From Polytrichum commune (lineage: Eukaryota; Streptophyta; Polytrichopsida; Polytrichales; Polytrichaceae): DNA of 64,000 nucleotides. The notes beneath the pieces were generated by a model. That model did not search any database. It had not been told where the DNA came from and saw only the letters and a program-made list of their open reading frames with translations. A program made the position numbers and the translations under genes. Numbering within the stretch: position 1 is the stretch's first letter; every line of letters begins with the position of its first letter. The DNA is taken from positions 3,784,501-3,848,500 of the forward strand of contig OX485805.1 of the NCBI GenBank assembly GCA_950295325.1, in the 5' to 3' direction. Positions 1 to 10,728 of the stretch are shown here, piece after piece.

Positions 1-223
1 TTGCTGTTGGTAATTGCACAAAGTGCTTGAATCAATTGAACTATCATTTCACATGTGAAGGAATGAATTGTAAAATATGGAATTGATTTTGGAGCTGTTA
101 TTAGTTCTAAGGCAGATTGGTCTCAAATATATGTAGAGGTCCCTGATTAAGATATGTAACCAAATTAGGCCTGCTGATTTTATCAAGAATGGGTAATCAT
201 TAATTGCTGTGGACTTTGCGCAG

Positions 224-1935
224 GCTTTGCAGGAGAGGGAGCGGCCTGCAAGAGAGGGGAAATTAGCTGTATCCTTCTCATCCAAACATCAATTTTCCCC
301 ACTGCTCGCCATTCTCCTCCAGTCACAACATCTATGGTGTTGAATTCCTTGAACTTTTCAGTAGACCGTCATCTTCATCCGAGACTACACTCATCGGGGC
401 CACGAGGTATTTGAGCTTTTACAAACTGCCAATCGTTTAAATTTTAATTCAATATAAATGCCTCCAACAACAATACCTATATCACAAATACTGGCTGTCA
501 GATGCTCAGCAATACACTTTTATGGCTGAGCAGATTTCCGGATACATTGACTACACAGAGCGCATGAGGACCGATGACCTAGAACCCGTCTTTCTGCATA
601 AGAAACGATTTCTCCCCAAAGCATTTGACCTCTCCTACTATAACTGGTATGCGTCCACTGTGAATCTCAGTTGTCAACAATACAATGCAATGTTCCCACA
701 GTTTTACAAGACTGAGAAATCCATTCGAACAACCTGTGGAGTAAGTAATACAGTCGGTCTGCCCTCACACAAGTTGTACATCTGGGGCAAATTGTAGGGA
801 GACCAAGATTGCATTCACAACAGGAACAGCAAACTGGCAGGTTTTTCATCTCATAAATGACAACCCTAGGTTAGGGTTTGCCTTGGTTTTCGTTTTCAAA
901 ATATTACTGGGTTCTTCCAAGACCATTTATGAATCTTAGTCAAGCAGTCCCATCTTACACCATTTGATTGTTAGTACTAGGCAGTCCCAAGTCTTTCTTC
1001 CAATTGGACTATCAAGTTGATGTTAGCGTCTATCTTACTGAGGCCACTGCATTCCGTTACTATAGGGAATTAGCCTTTTCAACACCATCTTGATGCACTT
1101 CTAGTCCTATAAGCTTTTGGCTTCCTGGACTTCAAAATCAATTTCATTTCATTGGAAATTCTTTTTTTGCATGATTGATGGAAAATCTTCACATTCAATT
1201 TGTGTCGGCATAGGTGATTGCTGAGGACGAAACTGGAATCATTCTCAAGAACAAAAAGGACAGAAAAGTTATGGTTGTGAGTTAAACAAGCCATCTCCGT
1301 CCCTTGGCTAGAGTCACATGAGACTCAATGGCACCACTCTAATATGACAAGCATATGCTTACACATGAATAGGCTTCTTTGATCATGTGAAAGCTATATA
1401 TATATATATATTTGATAACAAGGAATATGAACCATGTGTGCTTTTACTGATGCTTAGTAACAAATCCCTAACCCAAAAAAGTCTTAAGAATGACTTGTAA
1501 GGGGCTTGAACCTTGTGTGCAGATGAATCCTACTTTAGCAAGCCCAGGTGACAATTCCACGCGCACTGTGGTGCTTCTCACACCCTTGAATTCATTCTCA
1601 TAACAAGCATCAAGTTGATTATATTCTTTCAGTTAAGAACAACCTTAGAAACTAAGCTTGTTGCATATGTTCAGCTCAGTCTCGAGACTCATCAATGTGG
1701 TTTTAAGTGCTTCCTAAGGTTTCAAATGAGCTTCAAGAGTGCTATCTGTAGCAAATTTTCTTGTGCAGTCGGGTGACTGTCAAGATTCTCCACAACCATG
1801 CTTAGATTTGAGACTCAGCTTTTGCTGGGTTAGGTACTGAGAAGTGCACTAATTTCAGTCTCTCTTGTGCAGATCAAGTCCCCTGATTATAAGCAGATCG
1901 TAATCTTTGACCATGTAACACGGAGAAAGATGTGA
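224..1935 (+). CDS. CFAP299: CFAP299-like cilia- and flagella-associated protein (3' part, cut by left edge)
   Basis: Joined exons 224-268, 365-406, 534-646, 798-840, 1214-1276, 1523-1570 and 1873-1935 give about 138 residues ending in a TGA stop. All junction phases agree and all introns are GT-AG. Visible blocks are TVIFIRDYTHRGHE, then ISGYIDYTERMRTDDLE, KKRFLPKAFDLSYYNW, a KNKKDRK block, GDNSTRT, and the C-terminal IVIFDHVTRRKM. From memory these follow animal CFAP299 (C4orf22) block by block, including its end in YDHVSRKK. The animal protein is about 230 residues, so roughly the first 95 residues lie left of the window. CFAP299 is a small conserved protein of ciliated eukaryotes whose biochemical role is poorly known. 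Least certain boundaries: the acceptor at 365 (the alternative, three bases upstream, adds an in-frame stop) and the donor at 1570 (1567 also keeps phase). Confidence 0.88.
1085..1160. repeat. Dispersed repeat inside CFAP299 intron, second copy at 26278-26352
   Basis: About 75 bases in the intron before the 1214 exon closely match 26278-26352 in the same orientation. Both contain CTTCTAGTCC, GAGCTTT-like and TTCCTGGACTT blocks and end in CATTTCATTGG. It is probably a transposable-element fragment; no termini are visible. Confidence 0.6.
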
Positions 1936-2036
1936 AAAGATAAAAGATTTGCAGGAAAGGCAGGTTGTGCAATCAACAAGTCTGGTGATAGTGCCTATTA
2001 TTTTAAATGAGTTGTTTGAAATGGAGTAAACATGAA

Positions 2037-2109
2037 ACCTTCTTAGCTCAGCCAGTTAGATCGTCATGCTAATAACATGAAGGTCACAGGTTGAGGCCTG
2101 TACAGGCCA
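2037..2109 (+). pseudogene. tRNA-Ile (anticodon AAU) pseudogene or tRNA-derived fragment
   Basis: The stretch has tRNA-Ile order: TAGCTCAG in the D arm, an anticodon arm TCATG-CTAATAA-CATGA with a perfect five-pair stem and AAT anticodon, AGGTC, then a T arm and a terminal CCA-like end. It looks dead. The 5' acceptor strand pairs with the 3' strand at only about four of seven positions (one of them a wobble), the D stem has a mismatch, and the B-box GGTTCGAAACC is shortened to GGTTGAGGCC. It lies about 100 bases downstream of the CFAP299 stop. It could also be the head of a tRNA-derived SINE, but no tail was recognised. Confidence 0.7.
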
Positions 2110-3331
2110 TTTTTGTCAATTTCACCCTTGAATTTGGAACTTTTTGAAGGACATCTGAACATGCGGTGTAGAGGATAAAGCTAATGATTCCATTTCCTAA
2201 AGCTCCAATCGGTGGTTTAAAATGACTCCTTGGCCAAAAGTGAACTCTGGGAGTGAATAATTTTTGGTTTGTGGAGAAAGTGGAATCGCCAATTCCGAGA
2301 CCTATTTTTTCTCCCAAAGTGGTCAGCTACATATATACTTCACTTTCGAAATTAATACTACTGATATGATTCCAAGGACCAAAAACACAACTCTATTTTA
2401 TTTTTTTACTTTTTTTACTTTTTTTACTTTTTTTAAAATGTGGGGATTGGGGGGGGGGGGTTATGTAGCAACTTTAGTTCATGTAGAAGCCTTGACTTTC
2501 ATGAGTCAGATCAAATTCATACGATATTGAATGTCATGGATTTCCTAATAATTTGAAATATATTAAGGGTCTCAAGTGCTCCAAGTATCCACTATAAGCA
2601 CTTCTACATTACATTATGTGGCAGAGTCTAAGTTGTTAATGTCCATCAGCATTTTGCTAGTGGCAGAATAATTTCTTGTGTTTGTGAAAAAGTAGGACTC
2701 AGTAAATCATGCTAACTCTTCGATCCTGCTTCTTAAAAGGCAAGACCATGTACACGAATTGGTGTATGTAATGGAAGGATATTTACATCCAAAATTTCTT
2801 GACGTTATGACTTGCAAAAGGGAAGACAGACACTCAACAAGAAATATTATATGGAAGCTGGACATGAAGCACAGTGAATTAAGAAAACTGTTCATACATA
2901 ATTTACACCTAAGCATGTCAACCTATGCTTTCCCTTGCCAACTGAATTTCAGATGCCAACTTCTAACTATGCATGTTGGCATCACTTCATGTGCCGACGT
3001 AACACAACAAGCTTATGCGTTGTTTTCAGGGTATTCATTCATATGGAAAGTATGATTGAAGTCCTTCAAAGAAGGCCAGTAAATAAATAGATTGTTGTGC
3101 CAACCATGTATGAGTATATACATGTGTAAAGCAGAATTCATCAACAATAGAAAATGTGACTTCTGGACCACTTCAGAGCATGAATAGCCTGAATGCACAA
3201 GTGGTCATGATAACGAAAACAAAAAGCCAACTTCTCTGCTCTCTCCAACAGAGCCTAAAACCCTACAAATAATGAACACTAAAAATTTCTACAACCCTGG
3301 GACTCGGGACTATGATTCATCATGGTACAAC
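2110..3331. other. Convergent intergenic spacer between CFAP299 and CRWN
   Basis: No gene is recognisable. It contains T-rich short repeats near 2398-2435 (ACTTTTTTT units), a G run near 2450-2460, and presumably the CRWN 3' untranslated region next to 3331. Confidence 0.5.
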
Positions 3332-4339
3332 TTATGTTGTGAGAAAGTCCCAGATCTTCTCCCTCAATGTTACCTGTGGCTCATCCTCTATTTCACTGCC
3401 TTCAACATCCTCGGAATTGTCTTCTACTTCTCCCACATTCTCCTCGTCTTCCTCGCTCACAATGTCTTCTTCAATTCCATCATCATCCTCAGCTGAGCCT
3501 ACCTCTGCTTCAACTTCCTCCTCATTTTCGCCCGACTCCTCCTGCACATCATCTGCATCCACCTCTCCTGCCTGGACCACAAGAGCCTCCCGTTCCGCTT
3601 GTTCTGGTGTGGAAATATCAACATCATCCTCGGCAACTTCTTCTGACTCAGCTCCTTCATGGATAGGCATCTCTGAAAGCCCTTGCATAGTCTCCTGTGT
3701 GACTGGAGTCTCAGTTACTGTTTTGGCTTTTGTCACACCCGTGAAATCAACAAAAATATCAGCTGTACCTTCTTCTTGAGCTCCTACAGGTGCTTCTTGT
3801 GCCTGAGCTTCTGAACCGTCTCCAACACTTGTTTGGTATACATTCTCATGCACCTGTGAAACACAATCCATCCACAGTGAATAGCACTCTAGAACCTATA
3901 AGATATAGATGGATTGCAAACACATAATTTGAATCCAATTTATTGATACTAAATAAGAGATCACTATTCCCAGTGGTTGCATGATGCATTGTGCATTAGT
4001 GAGGAAACAATATGCAGGATTCAAGTCACCCAAGCTCAACTTTATCATCCCCTGCTTAGCCATTAGTCTCCAAAGTGTGATTCTTTAAAAATTCATCTCA
4101 AAGCTTTGACGAGAATTACCTCAATGGGTTGTGATGAAACCTCGGGCAACTCATCCACAGCTTCTGGCTGTCCTGCTGCAGATGCTGCTTTCTTGCTTGA
4201 GCGATCATGATGCCGAGGCGATTCATTTGCCACATTCTCTGAAGTTGCCTGTGTAGCCATCATGTTCACACTGCAGATATTCCAGTAGCGAACAAAGTCA
4301 GGCGCAGAAGGACAAACCAATACTCACTACAAATATACT

Positions 4340-4378
<39 letters not shown>

Positions 4379-7300
4379 AAATAAGGATAAAATCATCCAG
4401 AATGTAAACAACTGCCAAACAAAAGGTTAGCCATGAATGACCAAGGAAATTGGACTACCACAAAATCAACGCTTTGTCTCTTACATTGTGGTTGGCCGAA
4501 AATTATAGCGCTTCGTAGCAGGCGTGCTGACACGAGAGTGTGGGGTTTCCAATGGAGAATCTCCATTCGTCTCTGTTTCAATCATGAGATCCGTGATCCT
4601 CTTCTTGCGCTGGGTGCTATTTGGGGTATCTGAGCCCAGCAGACCCCTGGTTTGACGTTGCCGTTTCTTCCCAGTCCGAGTATCGATGCTGGCTGTGGGA
4701 GTGGTCAATGCATCGACATTCGATTGGCTTGGTCCTTCTCTATTTGACTCCAAAATATCCTCGGTATCAGTCCCTAGAAAGGCCTTTGCCTCTTCGACAA
4801 CTCTTTTGATGGACCGGGTACGTTTGTACTTAGGGGTGAGCTCGGCTGTGGCTGCCTGAGATGGATCATGGCTTGTGCTTGCCACATTCACATCTAGTTT
4901 AGGAGCCAATTCATCAGCTGCCGTCTCTTGCTCTTCGACCTGTGAACCCTTGAGGATGTTCTTCAAGTTACTAGGGGAAGTGAACAATTGAGAAGCTCGG
5001 CTAGCGTATCGTTGCAGCCATGCAAGCCTGCTTGGAGTTCGGGCAATCATTCTCCGAGGTGGCTGTGAGGTGCTGGGCCTCAGAGGTACTGTTACTGGAA
5101 ACACAAGTTGTTGTTGTTGTTGTTGTTGGTCATGTGACATGACCTCTTCTTCAATTGTGGGCGGTTGCTCAGACATCCGCATGCTCATTGAAGCTTCGGA
5201 GCCACGCATCTGGTCCCTCAGTTTCTGCAGTCGTTCAGCTTCACGAATAGTGTTTTCACGCTCAATGTGGAGACTTCGGCGCTGCTCTCGGAGTTTTTCT
5301 CCTTGCACCTGAAGCTGATCGATGTCCTTCTTGACCTCATTCCACTCTTTCTCAGCCTCTTCACGCTGTTTGATCAGCTCTTGCCTGTCGTTTTCAAGCT
5401 TCGCACGCTCGGACTGCAATTGCTCAAGTTCGGCAATGACAGTGCCATGGCTCTTTCTGAGATCCTCCTTCTCTTGATCCACTTCTTTCCGCAGCTGAGC
5501 CTCCCGCTCCTCAGATTGTTTCTCAAAAGAATTACGTTCTTGATCAAGGCGGCGGTCAAGATCGACCCGCTGAGCTTCAAGGTTACGAACCAAATCTTGG
5601 CGCTCAGAATCCAGCTGCGAATAGAGCTGGTTGCGCTCAACTTCCAATCTCAATGTCCAAGCTTCCCTCTCTCTTTGAAGCTCCTCGATCAGCTTGCGGG
5701 ACTGCTCTTGAATTTCCCTTCGAGTTTCCTTCAGCCGTTCCTCTTCATCATGCATCCATTCTGCCATCCTCTTAGACTCCTCTTCAAATCTCTCCTGTTC
5801 CTTCTTCGTGGCCTCTCTCTTTTCGTCAAGAAGCTCCCACTCCCGCTCGAATCGGTCCTTCTGTTGTTTAAGCTCCTGGGCTTCTTCGTCCACGAACTGC
5901 TTCCGTGTACGTATTTCATCAATCTCTTGCTTCAGCTGCACTTGAATCTTTAGTAGCTCCTCCCGCTCCATTTCAAGTGCCTTCAGTTTCTCTTGTTCAT
6001 CTTCAACCTTGTGCTTTTCAGCTGCAATCGCTGCATATGCTTTTTCACGTTCATTTTCCAGCAGCTGCCGCTCGTGCTCAAGCTCCTGCTTCAAATGTTT
6101 GCGCTCTTCAGCAACACGCTCCCTTTCGGCTTGAAGTTCACTCTTTGATCTCTCACGGTACTCTAGAACTCGTTCCTTGTCAGCTTCAATTTCCTTACGC
6201 AAAGCGTCGCGGTTTAGTTCAACTTCCTCCCTAACACTACTTCGAAGCTGATCAAGCTCGTTGCGAAGATTTACACGTTGGATTTCCAATTCGAGGATTT
6301 GATTCTCCCGCTCCGAATTCAGCTCCGACCGAAGCCGCTCCCTCTCCAACTCTAATTGCTCTCTCTTATGATCGACATCTTGCTGGATGATGGATCTTTG
6401 CTGTTCCCAACGCTCCTGCTCGGTTTCCCAATCACTCCGAACCTTCTCTCTTTCTTCCTCAATCTCCTGTCGCTCAAGCTCGCACTCTCGCCGTAGGTGC
6501 TCCCGTTCCTCTTCAATCTGCTGCTTCTGATCGGCGAGCTTAAGGCTGTTGGCTTCCATTTCCTCCTTGGCCTTCTCAATCTCCTCTTTCAGTTCAGCAA
6601 TTCGTCGGTGCTCTGATTCATACTTCTTCTCTTCCACTCGGATGCCTTGCTCCAATTTGTGCACTTCATCTAGTCGCACCTCCAGTGCTTGCTCTCGCTC
6701 TCTGTGTTTCTTGCTTTGTTCCTCAAATTCTTCCTCCCATGTCTTAATTTCTGCCTCCAGGCGCTGTAACTCTAACTCGCGGATTCCCACAGCCTCTTTC
6801 AGTGATGAAACTTCTTCTTTCTCTGCAGCAACTGTTTTGCGAATTGCCTGGAGCTCCTCCTCAGCCGCTAGCAGCTCTGTCTTCTTGAAGTCCACATCAG
6901 AGGTGTGACTTCTTAGGAGTTTCTCCAAGGCATCCTAAAGCAGATCGAACAACAAATACGCTGTAAGTATAAGGTCGATGGTGCTGAAACCGTCACTTTA
7001 AGCAAACGCTGAGTGTATGAATTATGAGAATGATAAAGTTCTAGATGTTCCAATCCACCAAAGTATGCCTTATTTGAACTCCGTATGCAAAAGTTATAAG
7101 GGTTCAAAGTTTACATTTTAGATGACCTCAACACGGGAGCCTGATGTCAAGGTGGTGGACATTATTCCCACAATCCACATGGGCAAGATTAGAGGGGATT
7201 GGTTTTGGGTGGGGGTGTTGGTTTTGACACCATCTACCTTAATGAAATTTAGTCATCTGGCAAAAGGTCTCAAGGACAACACACATACACAAATGGCTAT

Positions 7301-10300
7301 GACTTACGAGTTCAAGCTTCTGCTCTGATAAAGACTCCTCCCGTATCTTCAAAGCGGCTTCAAAGTCATTCAGGCGCTCTCTCTCTTGGGCTGCGTATTC
7401 CTCTGTCTCCTTTGCCTGCTGCTCTCGTTGCTCAAGAACCTGTAAAAGAAATGATCCAACAAGAAATTCGGACATGAGCATATGCAATTCAAGCCACAAC
7501 AACAATCATCACAAGAAATGGAATGCAGAAATATAGGTATTAATGCACAATATCTCTTAGTTCTACACTAGTTTCTGTTGAATTCTGTGACCACAAAATG
7601 GGCACAATATGGAACTTTAATGTAGACCTTCCAACTTAGATCAGGAACGTACTAACATGAATGTACAACAGCTGTGATCTATACTAGCATAAAGCTTTTC
7701 AATGTACCTGCTCTTTGCTAGAAATCCGCTCCTCAAGGAGAACGAGGCTTTGCTCTCTTCTCATCAGTTCCAGCTCCCGCTCACTCAATGCCTGCAATTC
7801 ACATCCACCATCACTCAATTCTCCAAACTATAAAGGATTGAAATTGGAAATAAACAATGAGTTAAAACTTCAGACGACATCGCCGGAGCAATTCCCACTG
7901 TTGCCCAATGTTTCACATGGTGCCTTCTAGATTGAAAACTGAAGACTGGTCGTGCAAAGTTATGCAGAAAGGAACAATTGCGTCCACACCGTGCCTCCCC
8001 GTATATTCACATAGAGAACAGCAAGCTTGACCTGGACAAACAATTAATGAGGAGGATACATATAGTAGCAAGCATACCCTCTCCTTCTCCGCAAGAGCAA
8101 ATGCTCGGTCGTTAAGTTCAACATCTGACTGCTTTATCAGATTTCGTTCCTTTTCAAGGAAAGATCGAGTTCCTGCTAACTCCCGCTCAGTCGCCTTCAA
8201 CTCCACTTCACGTTTTACAATGGTCTCCTCACGCTCATTGAGGAGACGCTCGCCCTCATGCAAGCGAGTTCGCCCCTCTTCAAGACGTTTCTCCCACTCC
8301 CTCAGACTAGCCTCTTCAGACACAACTTTCTCCTTTCGGGCATCCACACTGTCCTCCCAAGCAAAATGCACGTTCAAATTGTGGATTTGTAACTGTTTCC
8401 AATCGAGACTCTGTAAGCTGGCTCTAAATACCCACAAATGATGATAGGTATGCTTGCTAACAACAAGCAACATGATAGACTCTGCCATAACATACTCGAC
8501 ATGACATACCCTGATATAGATAAAAGGAATATTGGATGTTTAAATCAAGATGATAGTATAAAATTGAGCTTTAAAATAGAGAGCATCATGACATACTCTG
8601 CCATGAGACCGTGGCGTTCTCGACGAAGTGCAACCTCCCGTGCTTCCACTTCTTGAAGGCGATGCTCAGCTTCTTGAACCTTCCGACCAGCTTCTGCACG
8701 GACAACTTGCACTTGAGCCAATTTAATGTCAGCTTGCACTGACTTTTCCTCAACACTGGCCACTAATTCCCGGGCCTGTGCAAGTTGCTTCTCTGCTGCT
8801 TGTCGCGCTTCGGACTCTTCTGTCTGCATTTCCTTCAAGGCATTCTCAAGCTACACAACAATTCGGAAAAAAATCATCAGGGCTACTGCAGATTCACCAG
8901 TACCTCCAATTCTCTTGTCCAAATAAGGCCTACTCCCCTTCACTACCTATTACAAATCTTGACATGTGCAGATCACTTACTAATTTTCTGGGACAGAGCT
9001 GATGGAGATTCAACAATGGGAAGGACCCGAGAATTGCCAAACAACCAAGCCATCACTTGCTAAGATTGAGAAAACAACAAAACACAAAAGATCAGAGAAC
9101 CTCACATCATTGACACATTTTCTCTCGAGGTCTAGGGCTTTCTTTGCAGCTTCCTCACGTTTCATAGCTTCTGATAATTCCAGCAAGTGTGCAGCTTTCT
9201 CTCGATCCAGTGTCTCTTGCGAGTCTGCCACAGCAGACTTGAGGTCATCAACCTGGGAGGACCAATTCTTGCGTTGAAGCAACAACAAGCCCATGTTGTA
9301 CTGGTAGTCATATAGCTGCACGTCAACAACAACACCCAAATAAATTTCAAGTATGTTATCGAGTCTTTCTAATGCACCAACCTACACAGAAGGATGCATA
9401 ACGAACAAAATAGGGTAAAAAGGATGCTTCAAGTCGCACTTCATTTCAACCTCATCTGGACTACCTATTATAGGTTTTAAGTCTTTCCCACATGCAGGCA
9501 ATTCTAAAATCCATCGAGTCAACAAAACAATCTGGAGTAAATGCTCTGTTGAATAATGTCCGAATCTCTGACACTAACAACACATGACCACCAATTTCAT
9601 ATTTCAAAATTTAAGATTCCTAGACTCTATGCCTGCAATATTGCGACATTCTCTTCGAAACTCATAGAGGTTGCATAACTAGAAAGATTTTGAAGCTCTC
9701 CCACCTGCTACAAAGGATTATAGCCGGGTCGGACACACAGAACGTCGGACATACTCAGTCGTCCGAAATTCCGAAAAGTAGCCTCGCATGTGCAAGGGCA
9801 AGAAGTTTTAGAGACGTCCAACATTTGGGTAAAGTAGTCCAGTACAAAGTCACAACTCATACACGAGGATGAGAAACCAATAAAGCTGTCACGAATCGCA
9901 AGCCAGGATTTGTGACAACGTAGGTAACTTGGTCTTTCGTCTAGTTGTGTTTGACTGTCTTATTTAGAACGTTCACCGTGCGTGAGTGGGCAATTAGTCA
10001 ATTCTGTGGATATTCCTGCACAACTGCGAAGTACAGGAAATCCCCTACGAGTGAAGACTACTTCCAGTGAACGGAGATAAGGTAGATTCTTGAACGATAA
10101 GTACATACAGGTTCTGAGAATGTCCACCACCGCCTTAACATCAGGCTCCCGTGTTGATGATTTTGGGTCATCTAACGATAAACTCCGAACCCTTATACCT
10201 TTAGTATACGGAGTTCAAATAAGGCATACTTTGGTGCGTTGAAATCCCCTTTCAATTGCTAATGAGAAATGTCATCTAGAATTTCATCAATCTAATAATA

Positions 10301-10728
10301 ATATATACACTCAGCGCTTGCTTAAATAGGCGGTTTTAGCACCATCTACCTTATAAGGAAAAGGGGTGCCTTACCTCGGCTTCCAAGCCAGCAATGCGAG
10401 AGTGCAAATCAGCAATGCGGGCATGCAAAGCAGCACGATCTTTACGCTCCAGAGAAGGCATGTCAAGGGCGCCTTCATTCTGAAACCTCTTCCATGTTTC
10501 GCTCTCAGATTGAGTTCCATCTTCCCTGCCGTTCAATTCTGGTGTACCCAATAAAGAATCTATTAGCGCCAAATCCTCTTCTTTCGTCCCCATTGCAGTG
10601 GTAGCTGATGTGATTGTCATGCCCCCCATGCTCGTTGGTGAGCCTTTTCCTTTTTCCCGTGATGTGGGAGTCCGAAATGCTTGTCTACTCCTTTGCGGAG
10701 ACCCTCGTCTCCCCTGTGGTGTGTACAT
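3332..10728 (-). CDS. CRWN: CRWN/NMCP nuclear lamina-like coiled-coil protein
   Basis: Nine coding exons on the minus strand: 10728-10375, 9315-9106, 8850-8597, 8348-8078, 7791-7708, 7439-7308, 6934-4485, 4270-4120 and 3853-3332. They join in frame to about 1475 residues. The start ATG at 10728 (MYTPQGRR) resembles the NMCP1 start and has an in-frame stop upstream. The second exon carries the family block LYDYQYNMGLLL; the third carries VEAREVALRRER. A heptad-rich coiled coil runs from about residue 100 to 1010, followed by a Q7 tract near 1036, basic nuclear-targeting patches (KYKRTRSIKR, GKKRQRQTR, RKKRITD), an acidic tail, and the conserved C-terminus KIWDFLTT. CRWN/NMCP proteins line the plant nuclear envelope, set nuclear size and shape and organise heterochromatin. 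It is longer than Arabidopsis CRWN1 (about 1130). The paralogue (CRWN1-like or CRWN4-like) cannot be decided; the C-terminus favours the NMCP1 type. Confidence 0.94.
4341..4380. repeat. (CA)n(TA)n microsatellite in CRWN intron
   Basis: A CA run followed by a TA run lies in the intron between the exons ending at 4485 and starting at 4270. Confidence 0.9.
5107..5127 (-). repeat. Trinucleotide run coding for a Q7 tract in CRWN
   Basis: The plus strand reads GTT repeats, so the coding strand is mostly CAA, giving seven consecutive Gln near residue 1036. This lies just after the coiled coil and before the basic and acidic tail. Length variation is likely between individuals. Confidence 0.85.
6972..7239. 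mobile_element. MITE-like element of the AGGTAG family in CRWN intron
   Basis: The element has termini AGGTCGATGGTGC and ACACCATCTACCT and is flanked on both sides by TA. It fills most of the 373-base intron 6935-7307. Its interior (blocks such as CACGGGAGCCTGATGT and GCCTTATTTGAACTCCGTAT) matches the copy at 10080-10351 in inverted orientation. No coding capacity. TA flanks and short inverted termini suggest a non-autonomous mariner/Stowaway-like element; the superfamily is inferred. Confidence 0.75.
10080..10351. mobile_element. Second intronic AGGTAG-family MITE in CRWN, inverted relative to the first
   Basis: Starts TA|AGGTAGATTC and ends CACCATCTACCT|TA-type (here GCACCATCTACCT), 272 bases. 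It lies in the first coding intron (9316-10374) with its edge 23 bases from the exon 1 donor. Shared internal blocks with 6972-7239 read on the opposite strand, so the two copies could pair in the pre-mRNA. Confidence 0.75.

Noticed and set aside
648-797. Read-through of the CFAP299 exon beyond YYNW in the same frame
   Set aside because: The continued frame does not match the family, whereas splicing at 646 to 798 restores it (W then ETKIAF).
5267-5953. A 228-codon plus-strand frame antisense to CRWN
   Set aside because: It is a leucine-rich shadow of the heptad-biased coiled-coil coding strand, with no splice or family support.
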